Shown piece by piece: positions 17,861 to 26,406 of a DNA stretch of 64,000 nt; positions within the stretch are counted from its first letter, which is position 1, and each line of letters starts with the position of its first letter. Source of the stretch: Flavobacterium sp. LC2016-23. GTDB taxonomy: Bacteria > Bacteroidota > Bacteroidia > Flavobacteriales > Flavobacteriaceae. Under the pieces are notes generated by a model that saw only the letters and a list, made by a program, of their open reading frames with translations, ran no database searches and was not told the origin of the DNA. The stretch is from assembly GCF_009674775.1 (NCBI RefSeq), contig NZ_WKKE01000013.1, positions 62,001 through 126,000 of the forward strand. The letters are read 5' to 3'. Both the position numbers and the translations under genes were made by a program.

Positions 17861-17967
17861 TATTAAGATTAATTTTTTAAGACATTTTGATATAAGGCAA
17901 AATCACGAAGTCACAAACAAAATAACTTTGCGACTTCGCGACTTTGCGTGAGATTCTGATAAGCAAA

Positions 17968-18444
17968 TTACTTCTTCACCATAATAAATCGTTCCGTAGT
18001 TAATTTTCCCTGCAGTTTTCCCGTAACCTCAGCTGTCAAAGTGTTATTTGCGCCTTTTGTGTACGTGATTTTTTGAGGATAATCATGTTGCGGATTTTCA
18101 AAAACCAATTTAGTTTCAGTTTCGCTGGTAGAAGGAAAATCAATGGCTTTGTCATTGTTTTGTCCGTTTACTGTGGCGCTGTACGTCAGTTTTTCGCCTT
18201 TTTGGGATAATACTATCTTTTCGAAATGCAAGGTATCTTTTCCTTTTATAAAATAAGAAGTCGCACTGAAAGTACTATCGTTTACTTTCTGCCAGTCTTC
18301 TGTCAGCAAGCCGTCAGGTGATTTATTTTCCCAGTTTCCGATGAGCCAGTCCGCTATTTTGATTTTATCTTTTTCAACAGATTCCTTTTTCTGACACGAA
18401 ACAACAACTGTTAAAAGCATTAAAAGTGTAATTTTTTGAAACAT
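17968..18444 (-). CDS. DUF6265 family lipoprotein
   Basis: 158 residues with a short signal sequence and lipobox VVSC (Cys17). The mature part has IADWLIGNWENKSPDGLLTEDW, the opening of the DUF6265 beta-barrel-like domain, followed by FENPQHDYPQKITYT near the C-terminus. This is a small lipocalin-like fold with unknown ligand. Single gene, preceded by an inverted-repeat region. Confidence 0.85.
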   Translation of the reverse strand: MFQKITLLMLLTVVVSCQKKESVEKDKIKIADWLIGNWENKSPDGLLTEDWQKVNDSTFSATSYFIKGKDTLHFEKIVLSQKGEKLTYSATVNGQNNDKAIDFPSTSETETKLVFENPQHDYPQKITYTKGANNTLTAEVTGKLQGKLTTERFIMVKK

Positions 18445-18499
18445 ATATTATTATTTTTTTGATGTTAAATGGAAGTACTAAAGTATGAAAAAAAAGTTA

Positions 18500-18658
18500 G
18501 CCACGAATTACACGAATTTTCACGAATTATTTTTAATAGCTGATGCACAAAACGTATATTAAAATCATTTCTAATCCTATATCCCGATAACAATCGGGAG
18601 TGGAAGGTTTTTCGCATTACAGATCAATTAATTCGTGAAAATTCGTGTAATTTGTGGC
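18500..18658. repeat. 30-bp inverted repeats framing the topB/DUF6265 gap
   Basis: The 30-bp arms at 18500-18529 and 18629-18658 are inverted copies with one mismatch. Each is built of three CACGAATT-type units. A small CCCGATAACAATCGGGA hairpin lies between them (18583-18599). No coding sequence. Confidence 0.8.
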
Positions 18659-18689
18659 AAAAAATCCTTCTAATCTTTGGCAAAAAAAT

Positions 18690-20999
18690 CTAAACACTTT
18701 CAGTCAAAATCGAATACACCAGTTCTTTTGTAGGTTTCTGGTCTTTTAGTTTCGCCCGTACGGCATCAAAAGTGACTTTAAAATCACAGCCCAGTTTATA
18801 ATCGCCACAGCCGTAAGCGGTTTTTCCTTTAAGGATTGTTCCTTTTTTGCATTTCGGACAAGTTATTACATCCGAGGTCACATCTGTTTTTGCTTTTACT
18901 TTTGGGGCTGTTTTCTTAGGCTCTAATTTGAGTTTGTAATTTTCTTCAAAACGTATGAGGCCTTCTACAGTGCCGGCATCGGTTTTAAAGCCTTTTATGT
19001 TTACGGTTGATCCTTTTTGAACCAACCTTAAATACTGGTTTTCTGTTATTTTTTTATCGGCAAAAGTATACGGCAAAAGAAAATCACAACCCGCTTTATA
19101 ATTCCCGCATCCGTACGCAGATTTTCCTTTTACCAGCGTGGCTTTTTTACATTTCGGACAGGTTTCGGCTAAAATTCCGGCTGCTTTCTTTTTTTCTGTT
19201 TTTACAACTTCTTTCTCCGTAGCGGCTGCGTGCGAAATATTGGCATGTCTGGTTTCGCTTCGTACTTCGTACACCAACGCTTCTACCATTCGCTTCATGT
19301 TTCGGATAAAGGCGGCGGCGGTAAAAGTTCCTTTTTCAATATCTTTCAGTTGTTTCTCCCAGGAACCTGTCAATTCAGCTGACTTGATCAATTCGTTCTG
19401 AATGGTTTCTATAAGCTGGATTCCCGTTGGCGTTGGCAATACCTGTTTTTTGTTTCGAACAATATACTGACGTTTAAAAAGGGTTTCGATAATATTCGCC
19501 CGCGTTGACGGACGCCCGATACCGTTTTCTTTCATCAGTTCGCGCAAATCTTCATCATCGACCTGTTTCCCCGCAGTTTCCATAGCACGCAGTAAAGTCG
19601 CTTCGGTAAACTGATTGGGTGGTTTCGTTTCTTTCTCTAAAAACGAAGGTTCGTGCGGCCCTTTTTCACCCACCACAAAACTGGGTAACAAATCGGCTTC
19701 TTTTTCTTTGGCGTTAGGATCTTCAAAAACAATTCTCCATCCTTTTTTCAGGATTTCCTTTCCCGTAGTTTTAAACATCACATCGGCCGCTTTTCCTACT
19801 ACCGTTGTGTTGGCAACCAGACAGTCGTCATAAAAAACAGCAATAAAACGTTTGGTGATAATATCATAAACCTGCTGCTGATTGTATTGCAGATTGCTTT
19901 GTACCCCTGTTGGAATAATCGCATGGTGATCGGTTACTTTTTTATCATTAAAAACCTTAGGCGATTTTTTGATCTTTTTTTCTAAAATGGGCCGGGTTAA
20001 CGTCTCATAATCCGTTAGTTTTTGCAAAATGCCCTGTACTTTCGGATAAATATCGTTGGGTAAAAAAGTAGTATCCACTCTGGGGTAGGTGATTACTTTT
20101 TGTTCGTACAAAGTTTGAGCAATTTTAAGCGTTTCATCTGCCGAAAATCCGAATTTTGTATTGCAAAATACCTGTAATCCCGTCAGGTCAAACAGCTTTG
20201 GAGCAAATTCATTCCCATTCTTTTTTTCTACGGATACAATTTCAAATTCACTTTCTTTGACTTTATTCGCCAGAAGTTCACCGTCTTCTTTTTTCAAAAA
20301 GCGGCCGTCCTCATAACTAAAAAGTGTTTCCCGGTATAAGGTTTGCAGTTCCCAGTAGGGTTGGGGTTTAAAGTTTTCAATTTCCTTAAAACGATCGACT
20401 ACCATAGCCAGTGTTGGCGTTTGTACGCGGCCAATAGACAATACCTGTTTGTAACCGCCATGTTTTACCGTATACAAACGCGTGGCATTCATTCCCAATA
20501 ACCAGTCGCCAATCGCTCTGGAAAAACCGGCATAGAATAAATTATCATAATTGGCAGAAGGTTTTAAGTTTTCGAAACCTTCTTTTATGGCTTCTGTAGT
20601 CAGGGAGGAAATCCATAAGCGCTGCACTTCGCCTTTATAATGTGCTTCGTTCATCACCCAACGCTGAATGAGTTCTCCTTCCTGTCCGGCATCCCCGCAG
20701 TTTATGACTACTTCGGCTTTGTCAAAGAGGCTTTTTATAATTTTAAATTGCTTTTCGATTCCTGCATTCTGCACCACTTTGGTTTCGAATTTTTCAGGAA
20801 GCATCGGCAGGTTGTTCAGGTCCCAGCTTTTCCAGTGGGGTTTATAATCATTGGGCTCTTTTAGGGTACATAGATGACCAAAAGTATAGGTCACGGCATA
20901 ACCGTTGCCTTCGTAATAGCCATCGTGTTTGGTATTGGCGCCCAAAACAGATGCGATTTCACGTGCTACACTTGGTTTCTCAGCAATACAGACCTTCAT
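18690..20999 (-). CDS. topB: DNA topoisomerase III
   Basis: 769 residues. N-terminal Toprim domain begins MKVCIAEKPSVAREIASVLG with the acidic motif NCGDAGQEGELIQRW. The catalytic tyrosine is Tyr305 in VITYPRVDT. The SIGRVQTPTLAMVVDRF and EATLLRAMETAG segments are typical of type IA topoisomerases. The C-terminus carries two Cys-rich modules (CPKCKKATLVKG...GCGNY...GCDF and CPKCKKGTILKG...GCGDY...GCDF), probable zinc-binding DNA-contact domains. It relaxes and decatenates single-strand-containing DNA in the nucleoid. Of the two Bacteroidota topB types, this is the short chromosomal form. No conjugation genes surround it. Confidence 0.95.
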   Translation of the reverse strand: MKVCIAEKPSVAREIASVLGANTKHDGYYEGNGYAVTYTFGHLCTLKEPNDYKPHWKSWDLNNLPMLPEKFETKVVQNAGIEKQFKIIKSLFDKAEVVINCGDAGQEGELIQRWVMNEAHYKGEVQRLWISSLTTEAIKEGFENLKPSANYDNLFYAGFSRAIGDWLLGMNATRLYTVKHGGYKQVLSIGRVQTPTLAMVVDRFKEIENFKPQPYWELQTLYRETLFSYEDGRFLKKEDGELLANKVKESEFEIVSVEKKNGNEFAPKLFDLTGLQVFCNTKFGFSADETLKIAQTLYEQKVITYPRVDTTFLPNDIYPKVQGILQKLTDYETLTRPILEKKIKKSPKVFNDKKVTDHHAIIPTGVQSNLQYNQQQVYDIITKRFIAVFYDDCLVANTTVVGKAADVMFKTTGKEILKKGWRIVFEDPNAKEKEADLLPSFVVGEKGPHEPSFLEKETKPPNQFTEATLLRAMETAGKQVDDEDLRELMKENGIGRPSTRANIIETLFKRQYIVRNKKQVLPTPTGIQLIETIQNELIKSAELTGSWEKQLKDIEKGTFTAAAFIRNMKRMVEALVYEVRSETRHANISHAAATEKEVVKTEKKKAAGILAETCPKCKKATLVKGKSAYGCGNYKAGCDFLLPYTFADKKITENQYLRLVQKGSTVNIKGFKTDAGTVEGLIRFEENYKLKLEPKKTAPKVKAKTDVTSDVITCPKCKKGTILKGKTAYGCGDYKLGCDFKVTFDAVRAKLKDQKPTKELVYSILTESV

Positions 21000-21329
21000 T
21001 TTCTCTTTCTAATTTGAAAGCGAAATTAAGGATTTAGAAATTGGTATTGAAATTAGAAAGGGACAAAGATGCTAAGAGGCAGAGGTACAGAGGGAAAGTA
21101 TATAGGGGCAAAGAGGCAAAGAGGCAGAGGTTCAAAGGTTTATTTTGTTTCGCGCAGAGGTGTTACGTTTTTTGCTTTTTAAAATTTTACTTTGCGCTTT
21201 TGCTCCCGATAGCTATTGGGATTGCGTGAAAATTTATTATTGATGTAGAAAAGTAAAAAAATAATCACGCAAAGACGCGAAGTCGCAAAGTTTTTCTCAG
21301 AACCTCAGCACCTTAGAGCCTTAGTAACT
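21000..21329. other. intergenic low-complexity repeats
   Basis: 330 bp between divergently read blocks with no gene that I can support. It holds purine-rich AAGAGGCAGAGG/CAAAGAGG repeats (about 21055-21140), a CCCGATAGCTATTGGGA hairpin (about 21204-21220) and CGCAAAGACGCGAAGTCGCAAAG/CCTCAGCACCTTAG motifs. The same words recur near 17.25, 41.8, 42.05 and 52-56 kb. Confidence 0.6.
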
Positions 21330-22490
21330 CTACTCCCCACCAAAGAAGCCCAGCATCGTTTGCAACGCGTCTTTCGAATGCATTTTCTCTCCATTTTCAA
21401 GAGATTCCTGTGCTGCTTTTGCGGCTCTTTCGCGCATTTTGTTTTCGTAGGCTGCAATCGCTTCCGGTATGGTTTTATAGTCATTAGAAGTAAGATATTC
21501 ACTTAGCTCCAGAGCATCGAGCATGGCCATATTGGCGCCTTCACCTGCAAAAGGGGGCATGACATGTGCCGCATCACCAATGATGGTAGCATTTGGCAAA
21601 GATGCCCAATTCTGGTCTAAAGGGATCGAATAAATAGGACGTGGAATAAAAGGAACTGAAACATTTTCGAATAATTCGTACCAGATACTGCTCCATTCCG
21701 GATATTCTTTTTTAAACCATTCTAATATCTGAGTGGGATTAGTAAAGTCCAGGCCACTTTTTACTGCCCAGTTTTCATCGGTTTTGAAGCTGGCGTAGAA
21801 CCCAATGGCGTCGTCGGCTTTTTGTCCCATCAGGATATTTTTGGTATCGCCGAATGCCATTATTTTACCGCCATTGAGTAAGGAATGGATATGGGGTGAT
21901 GCTTTTTTAGATTCGTAAATAGTCCCCTCAAGCATCGTTATACCGGAATAAAAAGGTTTAATATCGGTGATGTACGGGCGTATTTTAGAATTGGCACCAT
22001 CAGAACCAATTACAATATCGGCGTAGACCGACGTGCCGTTTTTGAAATGCAATAGCCAGCCCTCATTTTGTGGTTCCATCGAAAGAAAATGACTGTCCCA
22101 CACGATAGTTTCAGGTTGTAAGGATTCCAATAGCATTTTTCGCAGTGCACCACGGTCGATTTCAGGTCTGAAATAGGCATTGCCAAAATCTTCCTCACGG
22201 TTTGTGTCGTGATCACTCAGGTGTATTGTGGCATTTTCGTCCAGGATGAGAGTCTTATCGGCACCCGGCATAAAATTGGTTTTAAATTCTTCAAATAAAC
22301 CGGCTTTGTGAATCGCGGCCAAACCCGATTCCTCATGCATGTCCAGTGGAGAACCCTGCACTCTCGCATTTTTATTTAAATCTCTTTCGTATACTTTTAC
22401 GGCTGCGTTTTGCAATTGTAAAAGTCTGGCTAATGTAAGTCCGCCAGGGCCTCCGCCGATAATGGCGACTTGTTTGTTTTCTAGTAACAT
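21330..22490 (-). CDS. FAD-dependent monooxygenase, TetX-like
   Basis: 386 residues of a class A flavoprotein monooxygenase. The FAD-binding Rossmann motif AIIGGGPGGLTLARLLQ is at the N-terminus (about residues 8-24), the second FAD motif is DIVIGSDGANSKIR, and the third is GDAAHVMPPFAGEGANMAM. Overall layout, including YERDLNKNARVQGSPLDMHE and PPFAGEG, is close to the TetX tetracycline-inactivating subfamily. The C-terminal helix is present. Whether it acts on tetracyclines cannot be judged; many chromosomal relatives do not. An AraC-type regulator lies 64 bp upstream on the same strand, probably co-transcribed or controlling it. Confidence 0.88.
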   Translation of the reverse strand: MLLENKQVAIIGGGPGGLTLARLLQLQNAAVKVYERDLNKNARVQGSPLDMHEESGLAAIHKAGLFEEFKTNFMPGADKTLILDENATIHLSDHDTNREEDFGNAYFRPEIDRGALRKMLLESLQPETIVWDSHFLSMEPQNEGWLLHFKNGTSVYADIVIGSDGANSKIRPYITDIKPFYSGITMLEGTIYESKKASPHIHSLLNGGKIMAFGDTKNILMGQKADDAIGFYASFKTDENWAVKSGLDFTNPTQILEWFKKEYPEWSSIWYELFENVSVPFIPRPIYSIPLDQNWASLPNATIIGDAAHVMPPFAGEGANMAMLDALELSEYLTSNDYKTIPEAIAAYENKMRERAAKAAQESLENGEKMHSKDALQTMLGFFGGE

Positions 22491-22554
22491 TTTCGTCTGA
22501 TTTTTAGATTAATTTTATTTCCGTCCGGCTTACTGGCCTGGGAACGGGACAAAA

Positions 22555-23331
22555 TTATTCCTCTTTCAGGACGGTTAATAGTATAAATCGGTCATCTTTA
22601 TTTTTTAATAATTCGCTGGGCACTACACCGGAGAATTTCTTGATTTCCTTAATGAAGTGCGTCTGATCGGTGAAGTTAAGTTCCGGAAAAAGCCTGCCTT
22701 TTGCGATATGCCCCAGAGAGGCCTTAAATCGTAAAATTTTGCAGAATGCATTGAGCGAAAGCCCGAATTGTTTATTGAAATACCGGTTGATCTGCCTGCT
22801 GCTCCAGCCAATTCTTTCCGAGAGTTCCTGTACTTTGATTTCGCCATTGGAAGTATAAATCAAATCGAAAAGTCTGCGTTTCCTTTCGTCGATTTCTGCA
22901 GGTAAAAGTGCGTTTAGTTTGAGCAGTATTTTTTGATTAAAAGCATCGAAATCCTTTAAATCAGCTGCGGTGATACCCCAAAAATCGGGAGGTAAATATT
23001 TTGCACTGTTCAAAAGTTCGGCAATAGAAGTATTTAAAAGGTATTCGACCCCGAGCGGTTTAAAACTGACCTTAAAAGCAAGTGTGTGTGGCGGAATGCT
23101 TTGTTGCTCCGGAACGGTTTCCAGACCTATAAGGGCAATACGAAAAGGTTCAGCTTCTGATTCTAAAAAAAACAAATCAACCCTTGCATCGGGCATTAGA
23201 ATCACTTCTTTTGCTTTATCTGACTGGTTATGAATCATTCCAATATTTTCCACAAAGTCAGCTAGTGGCTGCTCCGGCAGGATAAATTTGTAATAAAAGT
23301 CATTGTTCATTTCAAATGCAAGTTGAGCCAC
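22555..23331 (-). CDS. AraC family transcriptional regulator
   Basis: 258 residues: an N-terminal sensor-like domain of the kind often found with AraC regulators (EQPLADFVENIGMIHNQS, PDARVDLFFL), then a C-terminal AraC helix-turn-helix pair (about residues 165-250; LSERIGWSSRQINRYFNKQFGLS, then TDQTHFIKEIKKFSGVVPSE). It lies upstream of, and on the same strand as, the TetX-like monooxygenase gene, which it may control. Confidence 0.88.
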   Translation of the reverse strand: MAQLAFEMNNDFYYKFILPEQPLADFVENIGMIHNQSDKAKEVILMPDARVDLFFLESEAEPFRIALIGLETVPEQQSIPPHTLAFKVSFKPLGVEYLLNTSIAELLNSAKYLPPDFWGITAADLKDFDAFNQKILLKLNALLPAEIDERKRRLFDLIYTSNGEIKVQELSERIGWSSRQINRYFNKQFGLSLNAFCKILRFKASLGHIAKGRLFPELNFTDQTHFIKEIKKFSGVVPSELLKNKDDRFILLTVLKEE

Positions 23332-23378
23332 TAAGGTACAAAGAGACTAAGTTATTTAGTATTTGCAACAGGATTTTT

Positions 23379-23939
23379 TTATTGTGTATAATATCCGGCA
23401 AATTCCCGCAGAATTGAATACAGATCTTTAAATTCAAAATAATTCGGACTTACACTACTGACATTCTGAAAGCCACGCTCTTTAAATAACATTTTTGTTC
23501 GTGTGACATGAAAATATTGGGAAACCACAAGTACACTTTCAAAATGGAGGCTGTCTTTTAGTTTAAGGGTATTGTCTACCGTTGCCCGCGTATTATTGCC
23601 CAGATTGTCTACAATTATAACCGAATCAGGGACTTTATTAGCCATTAAAAAGGCTTTCATTTTATCCCCTTCATAATATCCTTCTTTTCCTAAACCACCG
23701 CTTACTATTATTTTTTTTACACGCTGATTTTGGTATAAACTTAGCCCGCATTCCAGGCGTTTTTCCAGACGTTCCGAAAGTGTTCCGTCTTCGTTGACCT
23801 TGTTGCCCAGAATAACCGCAATATCTGCTTTTTTTCCGTTATCGCTCAAACCATCAATGGTAATGTAGAGGACGTGTCCAAAGAACCATAGCAGGAATAG
23901 GGTGAGGAGTACTTTAAATAGTGACTTCCGGTTTTTCAT
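23379..23939 (-). CDS. YdcF/SanA-like DUF218 protein
   Basis: The start at 23939 gives MKNRKSLFKVLLTLFLLWFFG, a single N-terminal membrane anchor (an in-frame ATG at 23963 adds eight residues). The DUF218 core follows: ADIAVILGNKVNEDGTLSERLEKRL, KKIIVSGGLGKEGYYEGDKM, NTRATVDNTLKL and VVSQYFHVTRTKMLF. DUF218 proteins (YdcF, SanA, ElyC) act in the cell envelope, with roles in vancomycin/SDS tolerance or envelope polymers. A near-identical 38-nt copy of the first codons is found at 24765-24802. Confidence 0.85.
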   Translation of the reverse strand: MKNRKSLFKVLLTLFLLWFFGHVLYITIDGLSDNGKKADIAVILGNKVNEDGTLSERLEKRLECGLSLYQNQRVKKIIVSGGLGKEGYYEGDKMKAFLMANKVPDSVIIVDNLGNNTRATVDNTLKLKDSLHFESVLVVSQYFHVTRTKMLFKERGFQNVSSVSPNYFEFKDLYSILREFAGYYTQ

Positions 23940-24067
23940 GAAGTTTAAATTACTAGCGAACAATTTTTGAATCGGAAAATTAGGAATTTACAATTTAGTA
24001 GTGAAATCCTATTAAGTTAACAATAGGAAGCTGCCTAATCTTTGACTTGTGCATTTTGCATATTAAT

Positions 24068-24304
24068 TTACAAATCCTTAATTAAATCACTTGGATTTAT
24101 TTTTAACGATTTTGCAATTTTAAATAAGGTGCTTATTTTCATTTCCTGAGAGCCTTTAATATATTTTCTTAAAGTTTCTACATCCATTTCAGCATCATGA
24201 GCAACCTCTCTTTGTTTTAATTGATTGTCTTGAATTATACTTTTTATCTTGATTCCTAATTGCATCACAACCTCTGGAACCTCACTTTTTCTTGTCCTTT
24301 TCAT
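24068..24304 (-). CDS. XRE-family helix-turn-helix regulator
   Basis: 78 residues containing a complete Cro/C1-type HTH (about residues 15-75): KSIIQDNQLKQREVAHDAEMDVETLRKYIKGSQEMKISTLFKIAKSL. There is no additional domain. It is transcribed divergently from the unknown 100-residue protein gene at 24419, and the shared region holds two short palindromes, one over the -33 box of that neighbour. Autoregulation and control of the divergent gene are inferred. Confidence 0.88.
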   Translation of the reverse strand: MKRTRKSEVPEVVMQLGIKIKSIIQDNQLKQREVAHDAEMDVETLRKYIKGSQEMKISTLFKIAKSLKINPSDLIKDL

Positions 24305-24313
24305 GGGAATGAA

Positions 24314-24325
24314 ATTACAAGTAAT
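24314..24325. promoter_or_regulatory. short palindrome by XRE start
   Basis: ATTAC-AA-GTAAT, 9 bp upstream of the XRE ATG. Candidate operator half of the divergent control region. Confidence 0.35.
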
Positions 24326-24345
24326 CGATTGTTTTTAAGTGATTG

Positions 24346-24363
24346 CATACAGTCGGTTGTATG
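24346..24363. promoter_or_regulatory. operator-like palindrome
   Basis: CATACA (24346-24351) and TGTATG (24358-24363) with a 6-bp centre, overlapping the -33 box of the 24419 gene. It suits binding by a dimeric XRE protein. Confidence 0.5.
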
Positions 24364-24386
24364 TAACCGTTTTTTTTATATTTTTG
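24356..24386 (+). promoter_or_regulatory. promoter of the 24419 gene
   Basis: GTTG (24356-24359), 19-nt spacer, TATTTTTG (24379-24386). Predicted leader about 28 nt. Confidence 0.6.
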
Positions 24387-24418
24387 TCTTTTAATTATTA
24401 ACTATAAGCCAATTAATC

Positions 24419-24721
24419 ATGGAAGAAGAAGCAAACAAAGTAGTGACAGAATTTTTAGAATTAGTGAATAAAGTCAATTTTTTTACAAGATTAAAGCCAG
24501 AGAATACCAGTAATAACTCGTTTAACGTAACCCTAAAAGTATCGTCTTATAATGAATTACAATTAATGATTTCAGATCTTCTAAAAGCAAGTATTATGGT
24601 GCTTCAGGATAACAGCACTGATATAAATGCAATGACTTTAGTTGAGATTGCTTTGCAATTGCTGCCGCAGGATGAAATGGGATTACTGGATGATTTGCAC
24701 AAAATTCATCTGAAGGCATGA
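24419..24721 (+). CDS. hypothetical 100-residue protein
   Basis: 100 residues, acidic, with no signal peptide or membrane helix. Predicted mainly helical (EEEANKVVTEFLELVNKVNFF at the start, LVEIALQLLPQDEMGLLDDLHKIH at the end). I do not recognise the family. It has its own promoter with an operator-like palindrome and is divergent from an XRE regulator, so it is probably regulated by it. The stop codon is nine bases before a strong R1-type hairpin that may end the transcript. Confidence 0.7.
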   Translation: MEEEANKVVTEFLELVNKVNFFTRLKPENTSNNSFNVTLKVSSYNELQLMISDLLKASIMVLQDNSTDINAMTLVEIALQLLPQDEMGLLDDLHKIHLKA

Positions 24722-24730
24722 TAACCAAAA

Positions 24731-24764
24731 TCGCTGTGCGAGTCTCAAGACTTCGCACAGCGAT
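24731..24764. repeat. compact R1-type hairpin
   Basis: Nearly perfect hairpin TCGCTGTGCG...CGCACAGCGA built from the end sequence of the R1 repeat without its middle. It is followed directly by a fragment of the YdcF-like gene start. Confidence 0.8.
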
Positions 24765-24802
24765 GTGAGGAGTACTTTAAATAGTGACTTTCGGTTTTTC
24801 AT
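24765..24802 (-). pseudogene. duplicated 5' fragment of YdcF-like gene
   Basis: 37 of 38 bases match 23902-23939. Read on the minus strand it encodes MKNRKSLFKVLLT, the start of the YdcF-like protein, and then breaks off into the R1 hairpin. A relic, not expressed as a protein. Confidence 0.85.
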
Positions 24803-24883
24803 ACAGGGTTGTAGTATTTTATGACTTCATGTGGCGAAGTCGGTAATAGGATAATTAGAATTTTGTAGAAGAGCGATTAGTAC

Positions 24884-25516
24884 TTAATTGTATCTCTTTT
24901 TTATTTCTTCAATAGCATATTGGGCTGAATCCTTAACGTCTCTTTTCCTGCTTTTTAAATGTTTTTCCAAGTAAGGTATAGCTCTTAACGTTCCTATTCT
25001 GTTTAGTGTTGCGTTTGTATAAGTCAGGTTATATGGATCGTCGGAACTATTCAGAATTTCAATCAAGGCTGTTTCTGCAACGCTATCAGACGAGTAATTT
25101 AGAGATTGTATAGCGCTATGTCGAATTAACCATTTGTCACTTTTTATTGCTTGTATTAAGGGTTGCAAATCTGTTCCACTTGGTTTTTTAATCTCGGCAA
25201 TTCTGTCAAGCAGCGATGAAATTATATATTTGTCAGTCTCCTTATGAATGCGGTCAATTAAATAATCTAATGCTTTAACGCTGCTTGTATTCTTGGCAAG
25301 GTGTCCAAGAATAAAATACGCCTTATCTCGTTTCTTCTTATCTTTTTCATTGTTAATAAATATAATGAGTTGTGGTACAAAATCCGTGTTTTCAACACTT
25401 TCTGCTTCTCTAAAAGCTTTCCAAGAAATTGTTTTGGAACTGTCGTAGCCAACTTCCATATTACGATCGGTCGTCTCCGACATTCTATCAATTAGGTTTA
25501 TTAGATATTCATCCAT
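24884..25516 (-). CDS. HEAT-repeat protein
   Basis: 210 residues made of repeated helical pairs: VPQLIIFINNEKDKKKRDKAYFILGHLAKNTSS, DLQPLIQAIKSDKWLIRHSAIQSLNYSSD and IPYLEKHLKSRKRDVKDSAQYAIEEIKKRYN are HEAT/PBS-lyase-like units. No signal peptide, so cytosolic, and probably a protein-binding scaffold. The partner is unknown. In Bacteroidota such single HEAT proteins often occur among variable small genes, where some act as immunity-like proteins. A 51-nt copy of its 3' end is found at 27007-27057. Confidence 0.8.
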   Translation of the reverse strand: MDEYLINLIDRMSETTDRNMEVGYDSSKTISWKAFREAESVENTDFVPQLIIFINNEKDKKKRDKAYFILGHLAKNTSSVKALDYLIDRIHKETDKYIISSLLDRIAEIKKPSGTDLQPLIQAIKSDKWLIRHSAIQSLNYSSDSVAETALIEILNSSDDPYNLTYTNATLNRIGTLRAIPYLEKHLKSRKRDVKDSAQYAIEEIKKRYN

Positions 25517-25681
25517 TGTTTTTGTCTTTTATAGCTTGATGAGAATTTTTACTGCTAGCGTCGAATTCTCCAGACTTCGTGACCACTTATTCATTTTTAT
25601 TAAATTCTTCTTTATTCGGTTTGAGTTTTTGTCATGGTGTATTATTTTTAGAAAGAGGCCTAAATAAAAATGAGAAATGAA

Positions 25682-25713
25682 AAACCGTTACAAGAATGCC
25701 CTCGTAACGGTTT
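25682..25713 (-). terminator. terminator after the DUF6934 pair
   Basis: AAACCGTTAC / GTAACGGTTT hairpin, about 40 bases past the stop of the 52-residue gene. Confidence 0.75.
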
Positions 25714-25751
25714 AATTAATATTGTATATATCTTTTGTAAGGCAGAATAAT

Positions 25752-25910
25752 TTATTTAAAACTTAATTTAAACTCCACTTTATTTATTTCTTCCAGTTTG
25801 TTAGAGGTAAATTTTATGTTTTTTATTTGATCTAATTTCACATCTAGTTTTACAGTAGCATTTATTTTCGGTTGCTTACTACTTGCATTATTTTTAATTA
25901 GTGTTTTCAT
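25752..25910 (-). CDS. small protein paired with DUF6934 gene
   Basis: 52 residues (MKTLIKNNASSKQPKINATV... to the end), starting at the ATG at 25910, one base past the DUF6934 stop codon. It is basic at the start and ends in a beta-rich KVEFKLSFK. There is no signal peptide or membrane helix. A longer open frame from 26144 overlaps the DUF6934 gene and is not credible. The tight coupling suggests joint function, as in two-gene toxin-antitoxin-like pairs, but that is inference. Confidence 0.7.
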   Translation of the reverse strand: MKTLIKNNASSKQPKINATVKLDVKLDQIKNIKFTSNKLEEINKVEFKLSFK

Positions 25911-25911
25911 A

Positions 25912-26379
25912 TTATTTTCGTTTAATAATAAATCCGTAAAAATCACCATTTGGATCGAAAGGAACGTCGAAAACAGTACCGTTTTCATCTTCCATTGCAC
26001 CAAAGATAAGAAATGTTTCTGACAACTCTTCAAGATTAAGCGATATAGCCCGTCTGTATAATCTGGTTCTTGCTTTAGTACTTCCTTTAATAAAAATATT
26101 TCTCTCCGGATATATTTCCGAAAATACATAAATAGATTTAGCAACTGTAGCTAGTACTGTATTTCTATCTCCATTATCACTCACAACTAAGTCATTGATT
26201 GTATATCCATTTTGGATTGGGTCAAAAATTAAATCTCCAAAACCTAAATTGTATAATCTTTCATTTTTTGTTACTGTATAAGCAATACCTTTCACTATTT
26301 CGCCACTAGTTCCATAACTTTCAAATGTAAAAAGAGTTGAATCTGTATTTGTATGCAAATCGTATTTAGTAATATTCAT
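25912..26379 (-). CDS. DUF6934 family protein
   Basis: 155 residues matching the Bacteroidota DUF6934 family as I know it: NITKYDLHTNTDSTLFTFES, GDRNTVLATVAKSIYVFSE, then the characteristic FIKGSTKARTRLYRRAISLN segment (about residues 95-115), with Arg/Lys-rich positions that could bind nucleic acid. No signal peptide. Forms an operon with a 52-residue protein. The start is preceded by a -7 element and a perfect 16-bp inverted repeat. Function is unknown; it often occurs in small variable gene pairs. Confidence 0.8.
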   Translation of the reverse strand: MNITKYDLHTNTDSTLFTFESYGTSGEIVKGIAYTVTKNERLYNLGFGDLIFDPIQNGYTINDLVVSDNGDRNTVLATVAKSIYVFSEIYPERNIFIKGSTKARTRLYRRAISLNLEELSETFLIFGAMEDENGTVFDVPFDPNGDFYGFIIKRK

Positions 26380-26397
26380 TCTTAAAAATTAATATCG

Positions 26398-26405
26398 CAA
26401 AAATA
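26398..26405 (-). promoter_or_regulatory. -7 element of the DUF6934 operon
   Basis: Reads TATTTTTG on the minus strand, about 19 nt before the ATG at 26379. Confidence 0.55.
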
Positions 26406-26406
26406 T

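Noticed and set aside
21041..21229. 62-residue frame after topB
   Set aside because: Purine-rich AAGAGGCAGAGG repeats translated; the Lys/Arg-rich product is a repeat artefact.
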